Shown here: piece after piece, positions 29,480 through 40,743 of the stretch
How positions within the stretch are numbered: position 1 is the stretch's first letter
Layout of the letters: the number at the start of each line of letters is the position of its first letter
Assembly (NCBI RefSeq): GCF_000471905.2
Contig: NW_006499364.1
Location: 7,177,297-7,241,296, forward strand
DNA from: Amborella trichopoda
Taxonomy: Eukaryota; Streptophyta; Magnoliopsida; Amborellales; Amborellaceae
Length of the DNA: 64,000 bases
Direction of reading: 5' to 3'
The notes under the pieces: model-generated
Told to the model about the DNA's origin: nothing
Seen by the model: only the letters and a program-made list of their open reading frames with translations
Databases searched by the model: none
Program-made: the position numbers and the translations under genes

Positions 29480-30251
29480 TGTTGGGTTGGGGTTTCCCTC
29501 CATGTGGAGGATGGCCCGAAGTTCATTCTTTTTGGGTAAAGCCCACATGGAGTAAATCCCATATGGAGTAAGGGCATTTCAATCATTTTGCCCATTATAT
29601 GTTAAATGAGGGTTTTTCTCATTCGTTTTCATCAAGTGAGATTAGAAGAGAGAGAAGAAGGGAGAGAAGAAAATTCTAGGTTTTTTGAGGCATAGTGCAA
29701 TCATCATCAAGAGCTCGATCGAATGGCCATTCGTGGTCTGATCGACCTGAAATTTTGATAGCAGGTTCGCAACACATGGTTGTTCATTCTGAACGGTGTG
29801 ATTGACTTAGTTTTGCAGAGTCGTCTTTGCTGCGTTTGTTTTGGTGAGATCTCTTCAATTTTCTCTTTTTGGACTTCATCTTATTTATGATATTTGCCAA
29901 GAATCTATTGTTCTTGACGATTGGTATTGTTGTATGCCTCTAGTTTTAACAAGAGAAGACTCTTGTGTATTCTCATTATCTGGTGATAGTGGAAGCTTTG
30001 GGTGGACTACGGTCCCATGGTTTTTCACCTCACTTTGGGGAGGTTTTCCACATAAAAACTGTTGGTGTTTATATATGTGTTTGTGGTGCATTTGGTTGCT
30101 GATTTGGGAACTTAATAATTGCCTTTAATGTGTTTGATATATTGCTATCTACTTGATTACTTCCTATTAGGTTCACTCAAGAGGAGAAGAATTGCTTTGT
30201 TCCGTTGTGCTTGTTGATGGAGTATCACTCGATTTGTCTTTCTCCCCAACA
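29480..30251 (+). mobile_element. Solo LTR, Ty1/copia type, with exact 5-bp target duplication
   Basis: The element runs TGTTGGGTTGG...TCTCCCCAACA, so TGTTGG/CCAACA are inverted ends. It is flanked on both sides by ATTAG (29475-29479 and 30252-30256), the 5-bp duplication made at retrotransposon insertion. The 772-bp length and absence of any interior mark a solo LTR left by recombination between the two LTRs. The exact duplication suggests moderate age. The 95-residue frame inside is not a gene. Confidence 0.88.
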
Positions 30252-30410
30252 ATTAGAACCCCCCAATCACACACACACTAACACACTAATGATATAGATA
30301 AATAAATTTATGGCATAACTTCAAAAAAAATTACCAACAGTAATACTACTATAACGTATTATTATGTTTTAATGGAAATATTATAATTATATTGCATTCA
30401 TATTATCTAT

Positions 30411-30814
30411 GGGTTTTGCTAGGTTACACCACTTGGTGGTCTAGACCCTAAAAGTGCTCAAGATTTTTTGACACTAAAATACCCTTGAATTGTAATACAA
30501 AATTTTTCAAATAGGGACATTAAGAAGGGTAAAATGGATATTTTTATAAGAAAATAGTGACATTTTATTAGTAGTTAAGAACAATTAATGCATATTGTGG
30601 ATGATGTCACCACGCCATATGGGCGGTGTCATTGTCCACTATTGTTAATAAATGCATTTGGTTTTATTAGAAATTTCTAGTTTACCCTTGACTAATTACT
30701 TGAAATACCCCTAAACAAAAAGTTACTATACTATAGGATATGAGTATCTAAATGTCTAAAAATGTTGAGCACTTTAATGGTCTACACTACAAGTGATGTA
30801 GCCTAACAAAACCC
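30411..30814. mobile_element. Mutator-type MITE, 404 bp, exact 9-bp target duplication
   Basis: Inverted ends of about 37 bp: left GGGTTTTGCTAGGTTACACC, right (reverse complement) GGGTTTTGTTAGGCTACATC. Both flanks are ATTATCTAT (30402-30410 and 30815-30823). A 9-bp duplication is the Mutator hallmark. There is no coding sequence. It sits in intron 3 of the protease pseudogene. Confidence 0.9.
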
Positions 30815-30823
30815 ATTATCTAT

Positions 30824-31364
30824 GGTAACCATGCCAACAATTTTTTAGTTACTATATCAGACAACACAATACATGTAGGGCATCAATATTTGTGCGAGTG
30901 ACCATGTTACACTGAACATGGCCGACGATAAAACGTTCCACATATAACTTACACATTGGCAATTTTTTAGAGCTTGGCGAGAAAAAGACAGAGATTATCA
31001 GATTAATTATGATGATTTCGTCTAGCTAATGTGTCGAACAATAATACAATGACATTGGAACATTCCACGCGAGATTGGCCACTTTTGATCTTTGTTTTTA
31101 TCGATGAAACAAGGTCTTATTAGATAGCCTCAATAACAAAAAAGAATCTGTCATGGTATTGCTAGTCCATCATATATTCTAGTACTCTCTAAACTCGTGC
31201 ATATTTGTCTATCATGCCATGCTGTCAAAATATATTTGACGGGCTTTTGAGTGGAGAAATGATGTCCCCCAACCATCCATTGCTGACACTGGATGGTTGA
31301 CGACCTGTTTGCATTTATACAGAATATAAACATGTACCATACCATATAAAAACATATTTTGCCA
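30824..31364. other. Intron sequence, nothing recognised
   Basis: Part of the intron between exons 3 and 4 of the protease pseudogene. No credible coding frame and no terminal repeats. Confidence 0.5.
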
Positions 31365-31742
31365 GTGGGTGCGGTTTCTATATGGTTTAAAGCGTACCTC
31401 CAAATTTTATCATGACGAGTAATTTTGGTGTCAAAAATTCTTAGAATTACCTGAAAATTTATTTTTATATCTAATTATAAAATTTTAAACTCCAAAATTG
31501 GTTAAAATCAAGTAAATCGATAAATATATGAAAATCTTTAAAATAGACGGTCTAGATAATGTGTTGCAAGATGCATTATTTCTAGGACTCAAAATCTTTT
31601 TTTTTTTTATATTCATACATCTCGATGTTGAGATGAACAATTAGAGGGTTTTTTAACATTAAAACAACCTTTTCTGATGGATTTTTGAGGTGCATCTGTA
31701 TTTCTACATTTTAAGGTTACAACCTTATATAAATCTTTTCCT
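31365..31742. repeat. MITE family 1, copy 2 (inverted)
   Basis: The right end, read backwards, is AAGATTTATATAAGGTTGTA, followed by ACCTTAAAATGTAGAAATAC and GATGCACCTCAAAAATCC, matching the left side of the copy at 21980. The left border is less sure. It ends about 130 bp downstream of exon 3's donor site (31873). Confidence 0.65.
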
Positions 31743-31872
31743 TTGCCAATTCCCTTACATGATATCAGGGACAAAATAAAGTATTATATAACACAACCAT
31801 GGGTGACTAAATCAACATAATAGCACAGACCAGCACAAGAAAAATTCAAAAAGCAAGAACAGTAAGGCAGAC

Positions 31873-32014
31873 CTTTTTACTTATTTTAGCAGTCATTAGA
31901 TTTGCTTCTCGGATAGCAGACAGACGGAGTTGCAAGGGATAAACATCAAAGGTAGCATCATCTGCCATAGAACGGAATCCTGCATTCCTTGCTGTCACTT
32001 TTGATGCTTTATGC
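31873..32014 (-). pseudogene. UBP8-like exon 3
   Basis: Bounded by TTTGCAG|G and AAAAAG|GTCTGC. The 142 bp complete the Trp codon and give 47 residues, including DVYPLQLRLSAIREANLM and KISKK, close to the DVYPVQLRLSVLQETN stretch of UBP8. It is open and in phase with exon 2. Confidence 0.88.
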
Positions 32015-32989
32015 CTGCAAATAAAATACTAAAAAAGTTCGACAAATCGAATTAATAAAAGTAGAAATTTATAATGCAACAACATCATAGTAGTAGAAAT
32101 TATACAGAAAATTCTTGGTCACAAACAGACACAAACAGAATGCCCATGAAGATCCCTTCACATTTTGCAGGTGACATGACCAGATTTGCCTACCCAATTT
32201 TAACACACTTTTCTTTTTGTCTTTTTCAAAAGAACATTTCGTCACAGTTGAATTCTACATTTAAACTTTATCCTTCTTCCAAATGTTCCAGTTAATCGTC
32301 GTCTCACTCTCATTTCACAACTTGTCCCCCTTTGATGCACTAGCTATCTAAATGGATAAGGTAAACCGATAGTGCAAATTTTCATAAATTAACAAAATAA
32401 TTAATTTTACAATTAAATTCACATCTATTAAATTTTAAATAGACACACACAAAGTCTATCTCATCAAAATCAAGTATAAAGTTCAACGAGATTGTCCATC
32501 AGTTTCTACAGTAGCTCAGAGGTAGTCCATACTAATACAAGCAAAAACAAGTATACGACACAAAACAGAAGTTGCTATCTCCCCAGAACAGATACTTTAA
32601 AAAATAGCTTATCAAAGCCACAAAACAAAAAGACAAATAGCAACTTTCATATTCATCGCAGCATATTAAATCCCCAAAAAAAAAGAAAAAAACATGTTTA
32701 AAACTCTTTCATATAACTGCTCAAATTTTACCAATTACACATTCTTTCAATAACATTCCAAGTACTCTCAACTTCATGAGTGTAATGTTATAAGCTACAG
32801 TAACCACTGATGTGATTTACATTATTAGTATATCTTCGACGAGTATTGAGTATAACAGATTCACTCATCTTATGATCTCCCAAGAAGATACATATTTCTT
32901 GTAATCATAGTCCCTTTATTATTAAGAACAACAATTAGAAAGTATACCAGACAGAGAAATACATACACATGAAAGTAAACCAGTCTTAC

Positions 32990-33235
32990 CATTTCAATAA
33001 CTTCAACCACATGTTCTCAGATAGCAAGACACAGTCCTTGTCCAGGAAAAATTCTCCATTGGGCTCAGAGAACAAGGTATTATCTTCCCTTTTCAGATAA
33101 AAAAGTATGTCACTATTAAAGTAATTGAAGTACTTTGATGCACCTTCATTCGGATGGAGGGATGCATTATACAAAATGCCAACGTTTCCATCCATGTCTT
33201 CGTTGGGGCCAGACTCCTCCACTTCTTTCCACCAC
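32990..33235 (-). pseudogene. UBP8-like exon 2 (DUSP-like domain)
   Basis: Starts after CTCAAG and ends at AAATG|GTAAGA, 246 bp, open throughout. It encodes RWWKEVEES (Arg shared with the previous exon), YNASLHPNEGASKYFNYFN, SDILFYLKRE and ENMWLKLLKW. The family counterpart is the N-terminal DUSP region, with RWWKDAQ, NSDILFDLRRE and DMWLQALKW. It is the best preserved part of the gene. Confidence 0.9.
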
Positions 33236-33922
33236 CTTGAGTTTGAAATAATCATATGCAACACTTGGTGATTAGGAAGGAAAAAGATAAACTCTATCTG
33301 ACTCCAGTATGATTGTTTAAGGAGTACTATTGCGTAGATCCAGGTAAGAAAGTCAAGAAAAATAACAGAGAAAAGACTCTGATTTAAAATCAATGATAAT
33401 AGAAAAACTAATGAAGATTAATAAAAAAAATGCATGTGGCTTGTGTTAACATAGACCCATTTAGAATCTTAAATTAGGTATGCATCACGTTGTGTTTGTA
33501 ACTTTGTGTGAAACTAAACCCTGAGAGCATAATGACCAATGGCCACCCATCACTCAAATTTGAAGTGAAGAAGCCTAGCCAGCTACACATGACTTACAAT
33601 GCCACACCAGAAAGCCACTCGACCTCATTGCCAAAAAAGGAAGGCCGCATAATAAAAACAAACCGAAGAAATATCCATTTCATACAAATATCATAAGTAT
33701 AGAGATGAGAAGCCATTTATACAGTCGAGGTTAAAAGATGGAAAACTTTTCTTGCTGGGACCCCTCGACCCTAAAATGAGTTTCTCAGATTTAGGATGTC
33801 ATTTCATTGACCCAAACATAGGATCGCAATTGAACAGAGAAAATGATTCAGAAGATTATAGAATAAACAGCCAACAAAGAATTCATGGAGTGTGAATTAG
33901 AGGGGAAAGAAACAAATCAATT
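33236..33922. other. First intron of the protease pseudogene
   Basis: Non-coding, AT-rich. No repeats were paired. The minus-strand open frame that reaches from exon 2 up to 33393 is intron read-through, since the family protein joins RVYFVPY directly to RWWKD. The 62-residue plus-strand frame at 33508 has no recognised relative. Confidence 0.5.
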
Positions 33923-34023
33923 CTTGTAGGGCAAAAAGTAAACTCTTGGGCCTTCTAGAGAATAAGAGGCATTAGAAGAAGAAGCTTCAGAGGGGGCATC
34001 GCCGCCAGTGCTCGAAGAGCCAT
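33923..34023 (-). pseudogene. UBP8-like exon 1 (start region)
   Basis: The best start is the ATG at 34023-34021, about 70 bp below a TATA box. The frame that matches the family runs SSSTGGDAPSEASSSNAS..GPRVYFLPYK, a Ser-rich leader and the RVYFVPY motif seen at the N terminus of plant UBP8. The ATG is one base out of that frame: a missing base at about 34019 would explain it. After TAC-AAG at 33923 the sequence is AATTGATT, so the expected GT donor is not there. Confidence 0.75.
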
Positions 34024-34085
34024 AAGAGAAGGAACTATAACAAGAGAGAAAAGTGGAGAGAGAAGGAAATAACAAGAGTGAAGTG

Positions 34086-34326
34086 GAGAGTTTTATAAGA
34101 GAGAGACCACGGTAAGGAAAGTAATGGAAAAGTGGAGAGAAAGACGGACCAGAATTTCATAAGAGAGAGAGCCCACGGTAAGGAACGTATGGGAAAAGGG
34201 GAGAGAGAGAGAGAGGACCTATAACGAGAGAGAGGGGGAAGAGTTTTAATAAGAGAGAGGAGGGAAGAGTTTTATAAGAGAGAGGAGAGGGAAGAGTTTC
34301 AATATAAGAGAGAGGGGAAGAGTTTT
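34086..34326. repeat. Promoter-proximal array of GAAGAGTTTTATAAGAGAGAG units
   Basis: Units close to GAAGAGTTTTATAAGAGAG occur near 34086, 34150 (diverged), 34231, 34263, 34290 and 34318, and two more follow the MULE at 40443 and 40473. Read on the minus strand most contain a TATAAAA or TATT-like box after a CT patch. The large MULE has split the array. Confidence 0.8.
34091..34097 (-). promoter_or_regulatory. TATA box of the protease pseudogene
   Basis: TATAAAA on the minus strand, about 70 bp before the ATG at 34023, preceded by a CT-rich patch (CTCTCTCTT) and followed by a CT-rich leader. This is the usual plant core-promoter layout (Y patch plus TATA). Role inferred from position only. 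Confidence 0.55.
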
Positions 34327-35019
34327 GGGAAAATAAAAATGCCGAGATATAATATCCGTGCAAGTTACCCGGCCAACCTTTTCTCTCATATTTTTTCCCA
34401 TAAATATTTTTCATGGCAAATACCCCCTAATCAAAAAAAAAAATGCTTAAACTACCTTCTCACTCTCTTACCTTTAACCCAAAGCATTTTACCGATCCGA
34501 TTTTGTACCACACGCCTCTTTCTGCGCTAACTTCCCCGACCTCCCTCCCTCTCTGTATCCACACCCTCCTTACCACGCACGCCTCTCTCTCTCTCTTCGC
34601 TGATTTTCCCTGAACTCCCTCCCTCTCTGTCCCCCATGAGCTCCCACCCTCGCTCTCTGCCCAAACTGAGGAAGCCCAAGCTCAATTTTGAACCGATGTC
34701 TCTCCCTCTCAACGAAAGATAGCCGGGCTCGAGCTCGAACCGAGGAAGCCTGAGCTCGATTTTGAGCTTATCTTTCAACCCAAATCAGCAGGCGTATTTA
34801 TTTTTTGTAAAAATATATATCAGATTTAAAAAAAGAAATCACTATAAAATGTAGTATGATGATTGTTCGTGGAATTTTATTAGGGCTTACTGTGATTGAC
34901 AATGAAGGGATTAAGTGTATTTGGTGGTTGTAAATTGTCATTTTAGGGCTTAAATGTATTTGGTGGTTGTAAATTTGGAGTTTGTTTTGCTGTATTGTAT
35001 TTCTTTGCATTGATTGTTT

Positions 35020-35105
35020 CTTATTTGATGAGCCATTGCCTTGATGAGCCATTGTTTCTTATTTTGATGAGCCATTGTTTTTCTCTTACTTGATGAGCCA
35101 TTGTA
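35020..35105. repeat. TTGATGAGCCATTG short tandem repeats
   Basis: Four copies of TTGATGAGCCATTG with T-rich spacers of 2-20 bp in the 5' part of the MULE, upstream of the transposase start. Confidence 0.8.
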
Positions 35106-35442
35106 TTTCTCTTGGGGTAAAATAGTCCCCAAGTTTTTTGTTGGCATTTTGGCAACTCTTATTCGAACTTATCTGCATTATTGGACATAAAATTTGTGAA
35201 TCTTACCCTATTTCATGCATCTCTTTTTAGTGTGAATTTCAGGGATTATTTCCTTCCCATGCCTCTATGGATTGATCACTTCAGGTTGTCACTGATTTTA
35301 CTCTTATCAAATCTTCCATTATTTCCTTCCCATGCCTCTATGTTTAAATCCATAAAGTCATTAGTTTTGTATTTAGATAATCATTGGGTTTGTTTAACTG
35401 TGGGGTGTAAATTATTACAAATCTTGTGCTGGATAAAAGAAA

Positions 35443-37273
35443 ATGAGTTATAGCAGATTGATTTATTGTATTTTTTGTGGAGAAGTCAAATCAAATGTCG
35501 ATGGGACTTTGGATTATATTGGTGGTGATACATGCACATTTATGATTGAAAGTAGAACTAGGTTAGATGACCTACGAAAATGCATAGCAGAGCGTTTCTC
35601 GTTAGATATACAGTTGGTATCATTGAGGTATTTTGTCCCGAGAAATAGAAGATTTTTTGTGAATGTATTAATTGACAATGATATTGAGAGGATATTAAAT
35701 GTATATGAAAGAGAGAATAATCTCTTTTTAGATGTATTTGATAGGAGTGAACAAAGGGGTGGAAGTACTTCACGTAATAATAGGGCATTTGAAGAGGTCA
35801 GACCCCCTCTTAGATCTAATTTGTTGCTCTCTAGTTCTGAACAAAGTAATACACCAAGGTTGCTTAGTTCATGGGAGGATGCACTTACCGATATAGGGCA
35901 ACAATTTGAGTCTCTAGATGACTTCCGAAAAGCCCTTAGCAAGTTTGTTATAGCCCCACCATTTTCACATACCATCTGGTTAAAAATGAGGCGTACCGCA
36001 TAAGGGCAAAATGCAATGGTGACAGATGCAAATGGAAAATATATGTTTCGAAATTAGGCAAGACAAATATTTTTAGCATCAAAACATGGAACAGAGAACA
36101 TTCATGTAATATTGGGACAAACAATGATGTACAGAAAAGAGCGTCACAAAAATTTATTGTATCTTTAATCAAGGATAATTAAGTGACATCGTGCATTACA
36201 AAGCTAAATAAATCATGAATGATTTATCTCGAGATTATGGGCTACAAATGCCCTATTGCAGGGCTTGGCAAGAGAAAGAAACGGTCATCAAAGACATACA
36301 TGGTTCACAAAAGGAAGCATACAACCAGTTACCTGTATATGTAATTCGTGTGATAGAATCTCTAAAGATTGCTATTGGGACAGATCGTGAAATTATTTTT
36401 TTGTCCAATAGACACCCTGGCCTTCTGTGAACCTCATTTAGCGGAGAATTTCAAGAAGGAAGCAAAAGACATACCTAATGATATTAAGATGGCAATTGTT
36501 AAATATTTTGTGGGAGCATGTAGAGCATACAGGCCACACGAGTATTTTGAGAAGATGAATGAAATTAGGTCAATTTATGAGGCTGCATTCAAGTGGTTCA
36601 TAGAAGCATCGCCAGACCGTTGGGCCACATCACTCTTCAGGGGTAAACGATATAACCGAGTAACAACAAATGTGGTTGAGTCATATGACAAGTGGATTCT
36701 AGAAGCACGAGATATACCAATTCTTTAGTGTTTTGACTTGATTAGAAGACAAATCATAAAACTAATGGCCACCCGAATCTTGGAAGCTGAAATATGGAGT
36801 ACAACACTTACCCCGCACATGCAAAAGTGCCTTTCAGTTAGCGTCAGTGTATCAAGTGGAGCAGGTTTGAAGCAAGAGGTGATCGCATGAATTACAAGGT
36901 AGATATAATTGCACGAGAATGTGAATGCTAGGGTTGCCAAATAACAGGTTTGCCTTGGAAACATGTTTGTAAATGCCTTCAATGGATGAATAGGGATCCC
37001 ATTTACTATTGTGAAGACTATTTCACGGTTGAAAAGTTTCATGAAACATATTCGTCTCTTATCGTGTCAGTTACCTTGATCGATCTATATGGGCGTATGC
37101 ATGGACAACTTCTTCCAGATGGAATAAGAGTACTTCCACCTCACTCAAGACGGCCCCCTGATCGACCTAAAAAGAAGCGCATCGAGTCACAAGAAGTACC
37201 AGTGCAACTTATTCACTGTAGTAAGTGCAAAGGAACTGGTCACAACATGGCAACTTGTAAAGCACCCAGTTGA
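35443..37273 (+). pseudogene. MuDR-type MULE transposase pseudogene
   Basis: Start chosen at the ATG of 35443 (MSYSRLIYCIFCGEVKSNVD). Order: a PB1-like N-terminal region; a QFESLDDFRKALSKF segment of the MuDR DNA-binding domain; a WRKY-GCM1-like zinc finger C-x4-C-x22-H-x-C (CNGDRCKW..HSC, 36010-36110); AYNQLPVYVIRVIES; IAIGTDREIIFLSN; ENFKKEAKDIPNDIKMAIVK; RYNRVTTNVVES; a SWIM finger (ECEC..GLPWKHVCKCL); and a CCHC knuckle CSKCKGTGHNMATC. Damage: a frame change near 35978, stops after SLIKDN and before GCQITG, frame changes near 36420 and 36860, and a large internal deletion joining VIES to LKIAIGTDRE that removes the first catalytic Asp region. SWIM C-x-H reads W-K-H. It cannot be active. 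Confidence 0.9.
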
Positions 37274-37649
37274 AGGCATTTTTTTTAGCTATCTTCTTTG
37301 TTCTGTCTTTTTAAATTGTAGCACCCACTTGTGAGAAATTTTGTCAGTACATAAATTTTTTCCACTACATATATTGGATATGCCACTTTTCTCTCTCTTT
37401 TTAATTGGATATGCTATTGATTTGTGTTTTCTCTTTTCTCATGAGTATGACTCATCTCTTTCTCAAGTGTTTCCCGTTGCCAAATTGCATTCTAACTTCT
37501 TATGTATGCTATCTGACTTCTTTTATTAGATATGTACATACATTTTAAATTCATTTATTGGATATGCACTATATTTGAAGCTCATGGTTGGATATCTAGT
37601 CGAAACACATAGTTGAAATTCATTTATTGGATATGCACATGTATTGGGG

Positions 37650-38911
37650 TATCATATATCGATTGCAATCTAATAAGGGCATTTATAGGGAAATGGTGCA
37701 CGAACACGAATACTACATTTCTAAGCATTGGTGAAATGGCTCCAACCTTATACGATGTGTGGCAGATATTAAGGATACCCATGATGGGTGAGCTTGTAAC
37801 TAGCATCAGGCCAAAAGACTATGTTGTGTTCGTCAAGGAGTATCTAGGAGATTGTCCCAAAAACGTCACCTCGATGCGTCTCAAACATATATGGTTGAGG
37901 AGTCGATTCGTCCAACTACCAAAAAAGCCAACCAAATTATAACTCACGCAACATACGTGAGCATATCTCCTTTATTTAGTCGGCACAACTATATTTGTCG
38001 ACTCATCTAAAGGATCAATGCTATCAATATACTTACAATTGTTTTGAGATTTTGGTGAGGCATGGAAATATGCATAGGGTGCTACGACGCTTGCTTTTTT
38101 GTATCGTTCGTTGTCTAAGGTCGCCGGTGGGGAAAATAATCATTTTAGTGGGTCAACGACCTTACTACAGGCATTTCTTACTCTCTTTAGTATTTAATTT
38201 TAGAATATTACAATTTCTCACTATCTTTGGCTTCTTACTTTTAACTTATTCTACAGTGTTGGATCTATGAGCATTTTTGAGCTCTAGCCACCAAGCCTGC
38301 ATTGGTCATAAGCCCAAGAATGCCTAAGGCTTGCATGTGGAAGAAACAAGCATGCCACAAAAACATCTCATTTGATAACATTTCGTTTGATATGGTTAGT
38401 TATTAGCTTTTGTGCTTATAATTTAGTAGATAATCAATATGTGGTTAGTTATTTCATAACGTCTCATGCTTATTTTTGTAGGTGACTTGGCAACCATATG
38501 AGGAGTTACATGAAATTGCAGAGTACTACAATTTATTCTTATTTTATCATCTTACTATATCTTAAAATTATGAAAAATAAGTCTAATGGTCAATTTTGTT
38601 TTTTTTCATTCTCTACTTTGCAGCAATATATCTGTATAGAGTTGCTACAAGTTGCACTTAATAATGAAGTATTAGCCGGGGAATCCAAGCGTTATATACA
38701 GGCGGCTCATGATCTGCTATTGAATAACACTTCTGTAGAGACAGGTGACGAGGAGACAACGCGGACTATAGGTGGAGATGTGCAAAGTGAAAGTGAAAGA
38801 GAAGAAGACGATGATTATGGAGAAGAAAACAATGATGACGAAGAAGAGGATGATGATGGAGACGAGAATGATGAGGCAGAACAGGATGATGATAGAGAAG
38901 AGGATGACTAA
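37650..38911 (+). pseudogene. Plant mobile domain (PMD, aminotransferase-like) pseudogene inside the MULE
   Basis: PMD is a plant domain found both in host genes (MAIL1/MAIN type) and in transposons. Pieces in order: LIRAFIGKWCTNTNTTFLSI with GEMAPTLYDVWQILRIPMMG (37665-37790); AYLLYLVGTTIFVDSSKGSM, YLQLF, GATTLAFLYRSLSKVAGG (37957-38171); WIYEHF..ALATKPALVISPRM (38249-38395), whose GTTAGT donor is paired with TTTTGTAG before VTWQPYEELHEIAEYY (38482); and, after another TTGCAG (38624), a C-terminal part ending in a long Asp/Glu tail (38800-38911). Stops replace residues in the middle piece (for example in A-W-x-Y-A-stop-G-A where the family has Trp) and one follows EHF. The acidic tail is still open. 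Confidence 0.82.
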
Positions 38912-39589
38912 AGAAGAACAAAGAAAAAATCTGATCTCTTTCAAGTGCTAGCGTTGCATGAGGAATCGAGGTGGAATTTGCGGCGAAAAAAGTGACTTTT
39001 TTTATTTTTGTCTTAGATATGTATATTTTAAACAAATGTTAAGTAAAAAATATGGTTGATATTGATCGCCATTCATATGTATTTTTGGATTTGACCGGTA
39101 TGTTTGAAACACATGGTTGGTTATATTTTGATGTTGAGTTTGATATGTATTTTTGGATTTTATATGAATGTTCGAAACATGTATTTAATGAGAGATCCCT
39201 CTTTTTATCTGTCTTTTCAATTATGAGGAAGTCATCAAGTTGAACATTATATCTTTTTATGCCAATGTACCTTGGTTATCAGATGCGGTTGCTTTCATGC
39301 AATGCTAATTGTTGCTTTAGTGATAAACTATGGAGCCATCAAAGAGAAATGTAATTGCTTTAAGGCTAACATAAAAAAACCACCAAAGGCTATATAACAC
39401 CACTTCATAGAATGTAAAGCCACCACCTAATGCCAACATATAACACCATTAAAGGCTAACATATAACATCACTAAAGAGAAACCCTAACTCAGATCTAAC
39501 ATACAACACCACAAAAGACTAAAAACCAACAAAAAAAAAAAAGGTTATGGAGCCACATAACGCTCCGACAGTCCACAAGCATGCAATCC

Positions 39590-40050
39590 AAGTGAACGCT
39601 TCGGCAGTACAAACTTCTCGCTCTGGCAGTCAAGCTTCTGCAGCCACAGGGGGCTCCGACAGTACACATGTTCGCTCCAGCGATCCACCTTCACGCTCAG
39701 GTACTACGTCCTTACCTCTCCAGCAGTCAAGCTTCTGGAGCATGGCGCTTCGACAGTCCATATGCTCTCTCTGGCGGTCCACCTTCACTATCCGGCACTA
39801 CGACCTTCTCGCTCTGGCATTCAAGCTTCTGGAGCCACAATGATCTGGTAGCCCATATGCTCGCTTCGGCAGTCGACCTTCACGCTCCAGCACTACGTAA
39901 AGTCACGTTTCGACAGTCAAGCTTCTGAAGCCACAATGCTCCAGCAATCCCTATGTTTGCTTTGGCGATCCACCTTCATGCTTCGGCACTATGTACTTAA
40001 CGCTCAGGCAGTCAGGGTTCTGGTGCCACAACGATCCGATAGTTTGTTTG
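39590..40050. repeat. About 97-bp tandem array near the right MULE end, about 5 copies
   Basis: The marker CAAGCTTCTGGAGCCACA recurs near 39632, 39729, 39823, 39919 and (diverged) 40012. Each unit also holds CTCCGGCAGTCC-type motifs, which continue in a looser form to about 40270. Similar GGCAGTCCGGC motifs make up the arrays in the element at 61555-62559. Confidence 0.85.
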
Positions 40051-40442
40051 CACGCTCCTGTGATACTGACGATGCACTCCAGCAGTAGGGAAGCACGCTC
40101 CGGCATGACACTTTTGGTGCACATTGCTCCGGTGGTTTGTCAACATGCTCCGACACTCTTTGATCTCGCTCTGGCAATACGCTCGATTGGGCTCCGGCAC
40201 TATACGTTTTGGTGAAATTTCGATCCGGCACCATGGGAATGCGCTCTAGCAATAGGCAACTTGGGATCGCCAATTGACTTTTTATTGTACGGTAAGGGCA
40301 TTTCTGTCCAAAAAATTGAACTTTTTATTTTCGGGGGGTTTTTGCAAGGAAAGCTTGTTGAGGAGAAAAAAGTGTGAGGAAAAGTTTGGGTGGGGGTAAG
40401 TTGAGTGAATAATGTATTCTAGGAGGTTTTTGTTATTTTCCC

Positions 40443-40743
40443 AAGAGTTTTATAAGAGAGAGAAGAAAGAGGAGGGAAGAGTTTTATAAGAGAGAGAGAG
40501 AGACTTATGAGGAATTTGGAAGGAGCCACTATGTGATGCAGAGAGAGAAATTTAGGAGGAATTTGGACAGCCGATATTTGTTATAACGCTGGTCTAGAAA
40601 CCTCATCCAAATTTAGAGGAGCAAATGAAATCCCCTCTGCTTTGAATTGAACTACCAAATTCTTATGTATTGACACGTGTATATTGATATGTGTGGAATG
40701 TGACGCCTCTTACATGAAATTTTTAAGGGATGAAGTGGAAACC
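40443..40743. other. Flank right of the MULE: rest of promoter repeats
   Basis: Begins with the 9-bp duplication and two GAAGAGTTTTATAAGAGAG units (40443-40498), so it was continuous with 34086-34326 before the MULE landed. A GAGGAATTTGGA phrase occurs twice (40510, 40556). No coding frame. Confidence 0.65.

Larger units (their letters stand above)
34327..40442 (+). mobile_element. Mutator-like element (MULE), 6.1 kb, with transposase and PMD remains
   Basis: Flanked by an exact 9-bp duplication AAGAGTTTT (34318-34326 and 40443-40451). Ends: left GGGAAAATAAAAATGCC; right, reverse complemented, GGGAAAATAACAAAAACC. The two ends stay alignable for about 110 bp (both with ..CCTTTTC..CTCA..TTTTTTC..GGCAAATACCCCC or close variants). 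Inside, on the plus strand, are a MuDR-type transposase in pieces (35443-37273), a plant mobile domain gene in pieces (37650-38911) and a 97-bp tandem array near the right end. It lies about 300 bp upstream of the ATG of the protease pseudogene, inside its promoter repeats. Confidence 0.95.

Noticed and set aside
29841-30128. 95-residue frame
   Set aside because: Lies wholly inside the solo LTR with exact target duplication.
38717-39035. Minus-strand frames rich in Ile/Phe/His
   Set aside because: Antisense of the acidic tail of the PMD pseudogene.
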